From the NCBI GenBank assembly GCA_019247795.1, contig JAFBAK010000292.1, positions 1-33,159 of the forward strand: a stretch of DNA of 33,159 bases, read 5' to 3'. The position numbers were made by a program, and so were the translations under genes. Source of the DNA: Hyphomicrobiales bacterium. Lineage in GTDB: Bacteria; Pseudomonadota; Alphaproteobacteria; Rhizobiales; Beijerinckiaceae. The stretch's first letter is position 1. Each line of letters begins with the position of its first letter. Shown here in pieces: positions 26,532 through 33,159 of the stretch. The notes under the pieces are model-generated. The model ran no database searches, had not been told where the DNA came from, and saw only the letters and a program-made list of their open reading frames with translations.

Positions 26532-28178
26532 TTATTCCTCCGAGCGGGCGCGCGGGGCGCCGCGCGTTGCCGATCGCGCCGTGCGCGATTTCCCGACCCG
26601 ATAGAGTTGGAAACGGCCCCCATCGAAAACTTGCGTCATGAGTTCCGGCGCGGGATTGTCGGCGCCATCCTCGGTGAAGAGCAGGTAGATATAGTCGAAG
26701 CGCTGTGGCCAGGCACGCCAATAGGCGGTGCTATCGGTGTCGGGACGCAACGCCGCGACGATGAGCTCATCGATCGTCGGCGGCGTCCCGTCCTCGGTGT
26801 CGACCTGATCCACGTACGGACGGCGCACATGCATGATCTGCTTGCCTTCGACCGTGAACGCCGTGGTCACGAGCGCCGAGCGCTCGATGATGGCGAGGCA
26901 GGCGGCATGCACCAGGCCGAGATTCTCGATCTCGTCGCCGCCGCTCTGATCCGCATAGGCGACGAGCACGGTTGCGCCCCGTTCGATGCGCTTCACCGAA
27001 TCGCGGAACTCGAGGCTTGCGGCTGAAAGCGACGTCCAGGCGACATTGACCTCGATGACGCGTATCAGGAGCACGATCGCGGTGAGCGCGATGAAAGTTC
27101 GCCTTACGCTGCGCGGACGGATGTCGAGATGCAGGCAAGCGACGCTCATGAACGCGAGCGCGATGGGCAGCCGCTGATCGGCCATGTAGGTGTCGAAAAG
27201 CATGCGCGGCAAGGCCAGATAGACGAGGCCGCCGACGCCAAGCACGAAGAGGCCGACGGGGTGAAAACGCAAATAGCCGCGCCGCGTCGCCCAGATGGCG
27301 CTTGCCGCGAGCGCACCCGTCAGAATGAAAGCGATGATGTCGGAATAGACCTCGATCGTGAAGGCGAGGCCATCGATTTTGCCGGTCGATTCCCACTCGA
27401 ATCCCGTCACGTGATCGAGGATCGGACTTCGGCAGAGCAGCAAGAGCGCAGGCAGGAAAGGCAGGCCCGCCGCCACGAAATCGAGCAGCCCGCGCCTCAG
27501 GTAGCGGCGCTCGAGCGTCGTGAGGCGCCAGAGCTCGAAGGCCAGGAGCCCGACCCCGTAAACACCGACCGCGAAGAGGTGGCAGAAGAACAGCACGAGG
27601 ACGAAGAGCGTCGAGACGAGAAGGCGAATCGCTATCGCTTTCTCGCGCAAGGCCACACAGGCCGCGAGCCCCCAAAGCGCGATCCCGATGCCGAACTGGT
27701 AATTGGTGACGCCGATCAGAAAGACCCGATTATAGAGAAGCGGAAAGGCAATCAGCGGCAGCACGGACCAGCGTCCATGCAGTGCCCGATGGAGCGCCAT
27801 GGCACCCGATATGATGAGAACGAAAGTCGAGATGAGAAAAAGCTGCCCGGCCGCGTAGATGTTCATGATGCGGACGAGAGAAGGGACGGTGAGGTCCATC
27901 ATGAGATTGGGGACGATTTCCCAATGCAGCTCATAGAAGCGCGCGAGATTGGGATCGTGGCCGAGATTGGCGATGACGCTCATGCGCGCCAGATGATTGG
28001 CGTAGTCCTCGAGCGGCGGCAGAGGGCTCGTGATCACCGGAATCGAGGTGATGAGCGCGAGCACGGCGAAAAGCACGGCGATTTGCGACGCCGAAAAATC
28101 CGCGCCGCCGCGCACCGGTCCGGCAGGCGCGACGCTGAAGAATTTTGCGACCTCCCGAAGTGGGGCAGCAAGGCTCAT
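26532..28178 (-). CDS. Multi-pass membrane protein, possible GT-C-type glycosyltransferase
   Basis: This is a 548-aa integral membrane protein with about ten hydrophobic segments. The first (about 31-50, SQIAVLFAVLALITSIPVIT) is followed by SPLPPLEDYANHLARM (51-66), an acidic first loop placed like the catalytic acidic loop of GT-C glycosyltransferases. The C-terminal 130 residues are soluble and probably periplasmic. I do not recognise a named family, and a sugar-transfer role is only a structural guess. The ATG at 28178 has GGAG upstream; an earlier start at 28265 adds 29 unlikely residues. It is convergent with serB (61-bp gap) and divergent from phzF. No glycan genes are nearby. Confidence 0.8.
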   Translation of the reverse strand: MSLAAPLREVAKFFSVAPAGPVRGGADFSASQIAVLFAVLALITSIPVITSPLPPLEDYANHLARMSVIANLGHDPNLARFYELHWEIVPNLMMDLTVPSLVRIMNIYAAGQLFLISTFVLIISGAMALHRALHGRWSVLPLIAFPLLYNRVFLIGVTNYQFGIGIALWGLAACVALREKAIAIRLLVSTLFVLVLFFCHLFAVGVYGVGLLAFELWRLTTLERRYLRRGLLDFVAAGLPFLPALLLLCRSPILDHVTGFEWESTGKIDGLAFTIEVYSDIIAFILTGALAASAIWATRRGYLRFHPVGLFVLGVGGLVYLALPRMLFDTYMADQRLPIALAFMSVACLHLDIRPRSVRRTFIALTAIVLLIRVIEVNVAWTSLSAASLEFRDSVKRIERGATVLVAYADQSGGDEIENLGLVHAACLAIIERSALVTTAFTVEGKQIMHVRRPYVDQVDTEDGTPPTIDELIVAALRPDTDSTAYWRAWPQRFDYIYLLFTEDGADNPAPELMTQVFDGGRFQLYRVGKSRTARSATRGAPRARSEE

Positions 28179-28324
28179 GAGTGGAGCTCCGACGTAATCC
28201 GCGGGACGTCTCGGCGAGCCTGACGCATGGTCCGTTCTGGCGTCGTGGCAAAAGATAGCAAGCACAAATTACGAAAATGCCATGGGCCGCCTCGCACGAG
28301 TGGCGGGCTGGATTGATACTGTAC

Positions 28325-28357
28325 GTTTGTCATAACAAACATATTGTGTCTTATATA
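28325..28357 (+). promoter_or_regulatory. AT-rich promoter with overlapping palindromic operator, upstream of phzF
   Basis: A perfect palindrome GTTTGT-CATA-ACAAAC (28325-28340) overlaps a -35-like TTGTCA (28327-28332). A -10-like TTATAT (28351-28356) follows at 18 bp spacing. This is the most AT-rich stretch of the window and faces phzF. The palindrome looks like a repressor operator of the TetR/MarR/GntR kind, but no regulator gene is adjacent, so the binding protein is unknown. Confidence 0.6.
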
Positions 28358-28415
28358 GAACGACAGTCGGTCAGCTGGACTTGAGGAAGATCACCCAGGA
28401 ACGATAATCGAGGGC

Positions 28416-28431
28416 ACCGCGATTGCGCGGT
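28416..28431. other. Perfect hairpin in the phzF leader
   Basis: ACCGCG-ATTG-CGCGGT is a perfect 6-bp stem with a 4-nt loop, centred about 33 bp before the phzF ATG within the predicted 95-nt leader. It could affect ribosome access or be a second protein site. No function is evident. Confidence 0.5.
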
Positions 28432-28456
28432 TCGCCTCGCTCGGAGAAATCCCGTC

Positions 28457-29368
28457 ATGTCTCGTCGCTTCTATACGCTCGATGTGTTCACGAGCGAGGT
28501 TCTCGCGGGCAATCCGCTCGCGGTCGTCCTCGATGCACAAGGGCTTGACGACAAGCGGATGCAAGCAATCGCCAAGGAGTTCAATCTTTCCGAAACCGTG
28601 TTCGTCAGTGAGCCGGCGCAATCCAGGCACCGGGCGAGCCTTCGGATCTTCACGCCCGGCCGCGAGCTTCCCTTCGCGGGCCACCCGACCGTAGGGACGG
28701 CCGTTCTCCTCGCCATTCTCGACCGCGACGGCGAACCTGGCGAAACGACGTTCGATCTCGAAGAGAAAGTCGGGCCCGTTCCTTGCAAGCTCACGATTTC
28801 GAGTGCCGAACGCGGAGAAGCGGTTTTCACCATCCCGCGCCTTCCCGAACGGGTCGGCGATCTGCCGGCGAAAACCAAGCTCGCGAAAGCGCTCGGAATA
28901 GAGACGGGAGACATCGGGTTCGGCGCGCATCAACCCGGCATCTATTCGGCCGGTGTTCCCTTCGCCTGTGTGCCGCTGCGCAACCGCGATGCGGTGACCC
29001 GGGCAGGACCGCAGAGCGAAAGCTTCGACCGGGCTTTCGCCGACGTATCCCCCGGCGCGCCGAACGCCTATGTATACTGCGCCGATCCGATCGATCGCGC
29101 CCATGCTTATCATGCACGCATGTTTGCGCCCGCCATGGGGGTGCGGGAAGACCCAGCGACGGGTTCGGCCGCCGCCGCTTTCGCGGGGGTGATCATGGCG
29201 AGCGACAAGCCGGACGATGGCGAACATCTTTTCGTCATCGAGCAGGGGGACGCCATGGGGCGTCCATCACGCATCACCTTGATGCTCGCCGTGGCCGACG
29301 GGCGGTTGCGCGAGGCGAAGATCGGTGGGCAGGCCGTCATCGTGAGCGAAGGACGCTTGCGGACGTGA
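28457..29368 (+). CDS. PhzF-family isomerase/epimerase
   Basis: This is a 303-aa protein of the PhzF superfamily (diaminopimelate-epimerase-like fold). Members isomerise small metabolites; in phenazine producers PhzF acts on DHHA, but most genomic copies have unknown substrates. The start MSRRFYTLDVFTSEVLAGNPLAVVLDA, the catalytic Glu46 in NLSETVF, GHPT (75-78) and the C-terminal REDPATGSAAAAFAG are diagnostic. No other phenazine genes are present, so phenazine synthesis is not implied. GGAG lies about 10 nt before the ATG. It is followed after 52 bp by the NUDIX gene on the same strand, probably co-transcribed. Confidence 0.93.
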   Translation: MSRRFYTLDVFTSEVLAGNPLAVVLDAQGLDDKRMQAIAKEFNLSETVFVSEPAQSRHRASLRIFTPGRELPFAGHPTVGTAVLLAILDRDGEPGETTFDLEEKVGPVPCKLTISSAERGEAVFTIPRLPERVGDLPAKTKLAKALGIETGDIGFGAHQPGIYSAGVPFACVPLRNRDAVTRAGPQSESFDRAFADVSPGAPNAYVYCADPIDRAHAYHARMFAPAMGVREDPATGSAAAAFAGVIMASDKPDDGEHLFVIEQGDAMGRPSRITLMLAVADGRLREAKIGGQAVIVSEGRLRT

Positions 29369-29420
29369 GCGGTTCCGTCGCGCCACCGCGCTCCCCCTCG
29401 CAATCTGCCGGTCTTTCTCG

Positions 29421-30128
29421 ATGACCCGGGCGAAGATCGTTCCGATCAAAGACATCGAGGCGGTGTTCGCGCCGCGCGAATGGGCCTTCGCGCGCGAGCG
29501 GCAAAGCGAGATCAAGGCGCATTGGACCGCGCTCAAGGCCACGAGTCCCGCTCTCTTCGATGGGCGCGTTCTCCTGCAATATGAGCGTTGCATCGAGGAC
29601 GGCATCTTTCACGCACGCTATCTCGCAACGGATTACTCGGCCTTCCTCGCTTGGCGCGACTTCGGTTGGCCCGATAAGACAATCATCAACGGCTTCTCGA
29701 TGGCGGCGCTGCGGGCCCGAGACGGCGCCTTCCTGCTCGGCGAGATGGCGGCGCACACCGCCAATCCGGGCAAGATCTACTTTGCAGCCGGAACCCCCGA
29801 TCCGGACGACATCACGCCTGGCGGAGAAGTCGATCTGCTCGGCAATCTTTTGCGCGAGCTCGAGGAGGAGACGGGGCTCACCTCGAGGGAGGTGAGCGTG
29901 GGTGACGGCTGGACGGCCGTCCTCGAAGGCCAGCGCATCGCCTTTATGCGCCCTGTCACGATCGACATGGACGCGCAAGCGGCGCGCGCGCTCATCCTCT
30001 CGCGTCTCGCAAAGCAGGCCCATCCGGAACTCGCGGATGTGCATATCGTCCGATCGGTCGCTGAGATCGATGAGGCGAGGATGCCGCCTTTCGGAAGGGC
30101 CTATCTGCGCCACATGTTGGCGCGGTGA
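29421..30128 (+). CDS. NUDIX-like hydrolase
   Basis: This 235-aa protein appears to be a NUDIX hydrolase, cleaving a nucleoside-diphosphate-linked compound. The second half of the Nudix box is intact (RELEEETGL, 145-153), providing the usual metal-binding glutamates. The first half is off-pattern: the Glu lies one place too far upstream of the RE pair, and the Gly of the G-x5-E part is not at the expected place. About 130 residues precede the box, an unusually long N-terminal region. The substrate is unknown. Its stop is 24 bp before the 94-bp palindrome, which may end its transcript. Confidence 0.82.
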   Translation: MTRAKIVPIKDIEAVFAPREWAFARERQSEIKAHWTALKATSPALFDGRVLLQYERCIEDGIFHARYLATDYSAFLAWRDFGWPDKTIINGFSMAALRARDGAFLLGEMAAHTANPGKIYFAAGTPDPDDITPGGEVDLLGNLLRELEEETGLTSREVSVGDGWTAVLEGQRIAFMRPVTIDMDAQAARALILSRLAKQAHPELADVHIVRSVAEIDEARMPPFGRAYLRHMLAR

Positions 30129-30151
30129 GCGCGCGCCAAGTTTCAGTTCCA

Positions 30152-30245
30152 GAATTACGGTGACAGTGCACTTAATTCATTGGATCGCCCATTCTTATTA
30201 CACAAAGGGCCATCGTGTGAATTAAGTGCACTGTCACCGTAATTC
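30152..30245. repeat. 94-bp REP/MITE-like palindromic element
   Basis: Two perfect 28-bp inverted arms (30152-30179 and 30218-30245) flank a 38-bp centre. Each arm contains the core GGTGACAGTGCACTTAATT. The centre itself has an imperfect inner stem (GATCGCCC with GGGCCATC), so the whole element can fold into one long hairpin. It has no coding capacity. Its look, AT-rich arm ends, and position exactly between two convergent genes fit a REPIN or MITE mobilised in trans by a REP-associated or similar transposase; the core resembles repeats I associate with such transposases, but this cannot be searched here. It may also act as a two-way transcription terminator. Confidence 0.85.
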
Positions 30246-30248
30246 CAG

Positions 30249-30887
30249 CTAACGCAGAAACGGGTTCGTGCGCCCCTCCTCGCCGATATTGCCGCCTGGC
30301 CCATGGCCGCACAGGAAGGCGAAGTCATCGCCGAGCGGAAGAAGCTTCTCTTTGATCGAGGTGATGAGCGTCGCGTGATTGCCGCCCGCGATGTCGCTTC
30401 GCCCGACCGAGCCTTTGAACAGCACGTCGCCCACGATGGCGAGCTTGCGCGCCGGAGAAACGAAGACGACGCTTCCCGGGGAATGGCCGGGACAGTGCAG
30501 GACGTCGAAACTCTCCCCGCCAATGGTGATCGTGTCGCCATCCTCGAGCCAGCGGTCGGGCTTCACTGTGCGCGCTCCAGCCATGCCATAAGATTTGCCG
30601 GCTTCGGGGAGGCGTTCGAGGAGAAACTCGTCCGCCCGATGTGGCCCTTCGACCGGAACGCCGAGCTCGGCGGCAAGCTCGGCCGCTCCGCCCGCGTGAT
30701 CGATATGGCCATGAGTGAGGAGTATCTTCTCGACCGTCACTCCGGATTTGGCGATGGCGTCGCGAATGCGCGGCAAATCCCCGCCCGGATCAATGACTAC
30801 GCCCTTCATCGTCTCGTCATTCCAGGCGAGGCTGCAATTCTGCTCGAAGAGCGTGACGGGGATGATGCCGATCTTGAGATTGGGCAT
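30249..30887 (-). CDS. Metallo-beta-lactamase-fold hydrolase (glyoxalase II-like)
   Basis: This is a 212-aa cytoplasmic metallo-beta-lactamase-fold hydrolase of the YcbL/glyoxalase II-like group. It carries HGHIDH (59-64), His135 in HCPGHSPGS, Asp154 in VGDVLF and a final His195 in CGHGPG, a complete two-metal ligand set. The substrate is probably a thioester such as S-lactoylglutathione, but that is inference. The ATG at 30887 gives the conserved start NLKIGIIPVTLFEQNC; the frame is open further upstream into shadow sequence. It lies 59 bp after the TPR gene. Its TAG stop is 3 bp from the end of the palindromic element. Confidence 0.93.
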   Translation of the reverse strand: MPNLKIGIIPVTLFEQNCSLAWNDETMKGVVIDPGGDLPRIRDAIAKSGVTVEKILLTHGHIDHAGGAAELAAELGVPVEGPHRADEFLLERLPEAGKSYGMAGARTVKPDRWLEDGDTITIGGESFDVLHCPGHSPGSVVFVSPARKLAIVGDVLFKGSVGRSDIAGGNHATLITSIKEKLLPLGDDFAFLCGHGPGGNIGEEGRTNPFLR

Positions 30888-30946
30888 TGCGTCTTCTTTC
30901 AACACGGGAAATGCGCGCCGGGTGACCTCGCCGAACCCCGCGATGC

Positions 30947-31609
30947 TTACGACTTCGCCGGAAGCGGACCCGCCTTCACGAGGCCGAGATAGATCTCGAC
31001 CCGTTGGCGCAGGCCCGGCGGCGTCTCGGGATCGGTGATGATTTCGTCGAAATACCGCCCGGCGGCTTCGTAGTCGCCGCCTTTGAGTTCGGCAAGGCCG
31101 AGGAGTTCGCGAGCGAGGTTGCGCCAAGGACTCGAGCCTTGCGCGAGGGGCTCGAGCCGTTTCTTCAACTCGTCCGGGGGTAGCTTGTCGCTGAGCAACA
31201 TGGCGGCCCGCAACTGGGCGAGCCCCTGCAAGGCGGTGCCGAGGGCACTATCGGCCGCAAGCGTGTCGTAGAGCGCCGCTCCGGCCGCCGGATCGCGCTT
31301 GCCGGTTTCGGCCGCTTCGCGAAAGCGCGCGAGCGCCGCATAGCCGGGTGGGCCCTTCTTGACGATGCTTGCGAGGAGCTTCTCAGCGTCGCCATCCTTG
31401 CCTTTCTCCGACAACTCGACCGCGGTCTCGAACTTGGCCGAGGCGCGCTGCGCCTGCTTGAGGCGAAAATGGCCGAAGATTTCCCAGCCGCCGACCGCGA
31501 CCACCACGACCAAAGCCGCCGCGACGATCAGATTGCCGTATTGCTTCCAGATCCTCTCAAAGCGGTCTCGCCGGACATCCTCGTCGACTTCGCGAAAAAT
31601 ATCGCTCAT
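30947..31609 (-). CDS. Membrane-anchored TPR protein (YfgM-like)
   Basis: This 220-aa protein has a short cytoplasmic start (MSDIFREVDEDVRRDRFERIWKQYG), one membrane segment (about 26-47, NLIVAAALVVVVAVGGWEIFG) and a periplasmic helical-repeat region. This is the layout of YfgM, an ancillary SecYEG/chaperone-associated protein. In many alphaproteobacteria this gene sits beside der (engA); here a metallo-beta-lactamase-fold gene follows instead. The ATG at 31609 is clear. Its upstream region (31610-31706) precedes the 16-bp tandem repeats. Confidence 0.87.
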   Translation of the reverse strand: MSDIFREVDEDVRRDRFERIWKQYGNLIVAAALVVVVAVGGWEIFGHFRLKQAQRASAKFETAVELSEKGKDGDAEKLLASIVKKGPPGYAALARFREAAETGKRDPAAGAALYDTLAADSALGTALQGLAQLRAAMLLSDKLPPDELKKRLEPLAQGSSPWRNLARELLGLAELKGGDYEAAGRYFDEIITDPETPPGLRQRVEIYLGLVKAGPLPAKS

Positions 31610-31706
31610 GCGCTGTATGGTCTCGCTGTTGCGCGTGGGCTTGGCCGCTTTGCGGCCTGCCCTTCAAGGCTCGGGCACGCAGTAGCGGATTTCGCAACTG
31701 CGTGCC

Positions 31707-31754
31707 AAGGGAAAACGCTCACAAGGGAAAACGCTCACAAGCGAAAACGCTCAA
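31707..31754. repeat. Three tandem copies of a 16-bp repeat
   Basis: Three consecutive units of AAGGGAAAACGCTCAC-type sequence lie at 31707-31722, 31723-31738 and 31739-31754. The first two are identical and the third has two changes. They lie in the 245-bp spacer between the Nramp gene and the TPR gene, about 100 bp upstream of the TPR start. On the minus strand each unit presents GAGCGTTTTC. They could be repeated regulator sites or simple slippage. Confidence 0.9.
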
Positions 31755-31780
31755 TCGCGGAGCGCTCGGCGAAGCGGCCT

Positions 31781-31813
31781 TTCCCGACGGGCAGGCAATC
31801 GATCCGTCGGGAA
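31781..31813 (-). terminator. Stem-loop downstream of the Nramp gene
   Basis: TTCCCGACGG (31781-31790) pairs perfectly with CCGTCGGGAA (31804-31813) around a 13-nt loop, about 40 bp past the Nramp stop. No T-run follows on the minus strand, so it could be a Rho-assisted terminator or an RNA-stabilising hairpin rather than a classical terminator. Confidence 0.45.
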
Positions 31814-31854
31814 GGGACCAGCGACCAGGCGCTCGGCCCGCGAAAAAGCGGCGA

Positions 31855-33159
31855 TCACGCCGAGCCTGCGAGCGCCAAGGTGACGATGCGGATCAGCATC
31901 AGGCCGCCGGCAACCCCGAGATAAAGGCGAAGCACCGCCATCCAGACCTTCGCGGCAAGCGACAACCGCGCGGGCGGCAGCTGGTCGAGCGGCGCCATGC
32001 GCCAATGGGCACGCGCGACCTCCGCGTCACGCGTCCCGAGCGTGGCGTCGCGCGCCGGCTTGTCTCGCCGCCCAAGGAGCATTGCGGTCACAGCGACAAA
32101 AATCCCGATCGCTCCACCCCCCAGCAAAATGCCGATGATCACCGGCTCGTTGGTGGCGTCGGGAAAGAGCACGGAAGCGGTGAGGATGATCGACAACAAC
32201 ACGAGCGCGCCGATCACAGCACCCGTGAACAGGTTGAGCCCGCGCGAGTTCGCCCAAGGGCCAAGGACCGCCTTGTCGTTGCACAAGAGGAGCAGGAACA
32301 CGGTGGCGCTCGGCAAGAGCACGCCGGCCAGCGTCTGCACGGCGTTGGTGAGAAGGCCGAGCGGAGCTCCGGGGGTCATCACGATCGCGGCGGCGAGCGC
32401 GATGAGGAAGGCGTAGACCGCATAGAAGCCCTTCGCCTCGCCCGGTTTGCGATGGAGGGAGTGACGCAGCGAAAACACGTCTCCGATCGCGTAAGCGGTG
32501 GAGAGCGAGACCGCGGCGGCGCCGATCAGCGATGCGTCGATGAGGGCGATCGCGAACATCACGCCTGCGGCCGTGCCGGCATATTTCTCGAGGCCGGTAG
32601 CGACACCGCCCGCGTCGGTGAAATTGCCGAGTTCGGGCTTGCCGGCGAAAACGGCGGCCGTGAAGGCCATCATCGCGACCGCACCGATGATGACGAGCGC
32701 GATGCCGATCCACAGGTCGAGGCGTTCATAGCGGATGAAGCGTGGGGTGATGCGTTTGTCGACCACGTAGCTTTGCTGAAAGAACAGCTGCCACGGCGCG
32801 ACCGTCGTCCCGACGATGGCGATGATCAGGAGCATCACGTCCGAAACTTTGCCTTCTCCTGGGAGTTGCGGAATGGCGAAATCGCGCGCCACGTCTGCGA
32901 AAGGCGGATGCGCCATGAAATAGATCGGCACGAGCAGAAGGCTCGCGAAGACGAGCACCATGGCAAAGCGCTCGAAGCGGCGAAAATTCCCCGTGCTCAC
33001 GGCCGTGACGATGAGAAGCGCCGAGAGCGGAACGCCGATGCTCTTCGGCAAGCCGAGATAATCGAGCGCAAGCGCGATGCCGATGAACTCGGTCACGATG
33101 GTGAGCGCATTGAGCAGGAAGAGATCGATGACGCTGAACGCGCCCCAGAACCTGCCGAA
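31855..33159 (-). CDS. Nramp-family metal transporter, 5' end cut by window
   Basis: This is an inner-membrane Nramp-family transporter. 434 codons are visible; the reading frame is open to the right edge (FWGAFSVIDLFLLNALTIVTEFIGI), so the N-terminus with the TM1 metal-binding motif is outside the window. A GTG at 33096 is not the real start. About ten membrane segments remain. The TM6 region reads VGTTVAPWQLFFQQSYVVDK (codons around 32760-32813); canonical MntH has GATVMPH there, so the metal-binding Met is Ala and the His is Trp. The substrate may therefore not be Mn2+/Fe2+; Mg2+ or another hard cation is possible. It is alone on its strand, with a stem-loop behind it. Confidence 0.92.
   Translation of the reverse strand, partial: FGRFWGAFSVIDLFLLNALTIVTEFIGIALALDYLGLPKSIGVPLSALLIVTAVSTGNFRRFERFAMVLVFASLLLVPIYFMAHPPFADVARDFAIPQLPGEGKVSDVMLLIIAIVGTTVAPWQLFFQQSYVVDKRITPRFIRYERLDLWIGIALVIIGAVAMMAFTAAVFAGKPELGNFTDAGGVATGLEKYAGTAAGVMFAIALIDASLIGAAAVSLSTAYAIGDVFSLRHSLHRKPGEAKGFYAVYAFLIALAAAIVMTPGAPLGLLTNAVQTLAGVLLPSATVFLLLLCNDKAVLGPWANSRGLNLFTGAVIGALVLLSIILTASVLFPDATNEPVIIGILLGGGAIGIFVAVTAMLLGRRDKPARDATLGTRDAEVARAHWRMAPLDQLPPARLSLAAKVWMAVLRLYLGVAGGLMLIRIVTLALAGSA

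Noticed and set aside
27129-28223. Long plus-strand open frame (364 codons) opposite the membrane protein
   Set aside because: Charged, repetitive Asp/Glu/Arg-rich text is the usual antisense shadow of a high-GC membrane-protein gene.
28457-30128. Phenazine biosynthesis locus
   Set aside because: Only a PhzF-superfamily member is present, with no phzA/B, C, D, E or G. PhzF homologues are common outside phenazine pathways.

Overview
This 33.2 kb window is a GC-rich chromosomal segment of an alphaproteobacterium, most likely a member of the Rhizobiales (Hyphomicrobiales). That placement rests on four things: the aerobic cob gene order, the SRP RNA directly upstream of dnaX, an alphaproteobacterial-type DnaX that has lost most of its zinc cysteines, and consistently high third-position GC. 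I cannot name the genus. I saw no tRNA, rRNA, CRISPR array, prophage or complete insertion sequence.

Region 1 (1-16585) is a corrin-ring biosynthesis island. It is read almost entirely on the minus strand from a promoter at about 16556-16585, through a B12 riboswitch (about 16345-16549). The first block runs DUF1636, cobW, cobN, cobG, cobH, cobI, cobJ. Then come plus-strand cobK, minus-strand cobL-cobE-cobM, plus-strand cbiD and minus-strand cobA-cobB. A ROK-family fructokinase runs off the left edge. Most minus-strand neighbours overlap by 4 bp (ATGA or GTGA), which implies translational coupling. CobG, CobN and CobW mark the oxygen-dependent, late-cobalt route, but the C1 methylation slot is filled by CbiD, the type known from the early-cobalt route; no cobF is visible. 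CobA makes precorrin-2, and CobI, CobG, CobJ, CobM, CbiD, CobK, CobL and CobH carry it to hydrogenobyrinate. CobB amidates and CobN is the large cobaltochelatase subunit. CobS/CobT, CobO, CobQ and the lower-loop genes lie elsewhere.

Region 2 (16586-20640) holds a DUF427 gene and the housekeeping block SRP RNA - dnaX - ybaB - aat. Region 3 (20700-26470) holds a LysE-family exporter, a GMC oxidoreductase, a coupled miaA - SDR - DUF1499 string, and divergent serB. Region 4 (26530-33159) holds a large membrane protein with a GT-C-like look, phzF and NUDIX genes behind an AT-rich promoter with an operator-like palindrome, a 94-bp REP/MITE-like palindrome, a metallo-beta-lactamase-fold hydrolase, a YfgM-like membrane-anchored TPR protein, and an Nramp-family transporter that runs off the right edge.

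I found no clearly new multi-gene system. The points most worth a second look are the mobile-looking palindrome, an Nramp protein lacking the metal-selecting methionine, the tandem repeat at the cobA/cbiD divergent junction, the mixed aerobic/anaerobic cob gene set, and DUF1636 as first gene under the B12 riboswitch.
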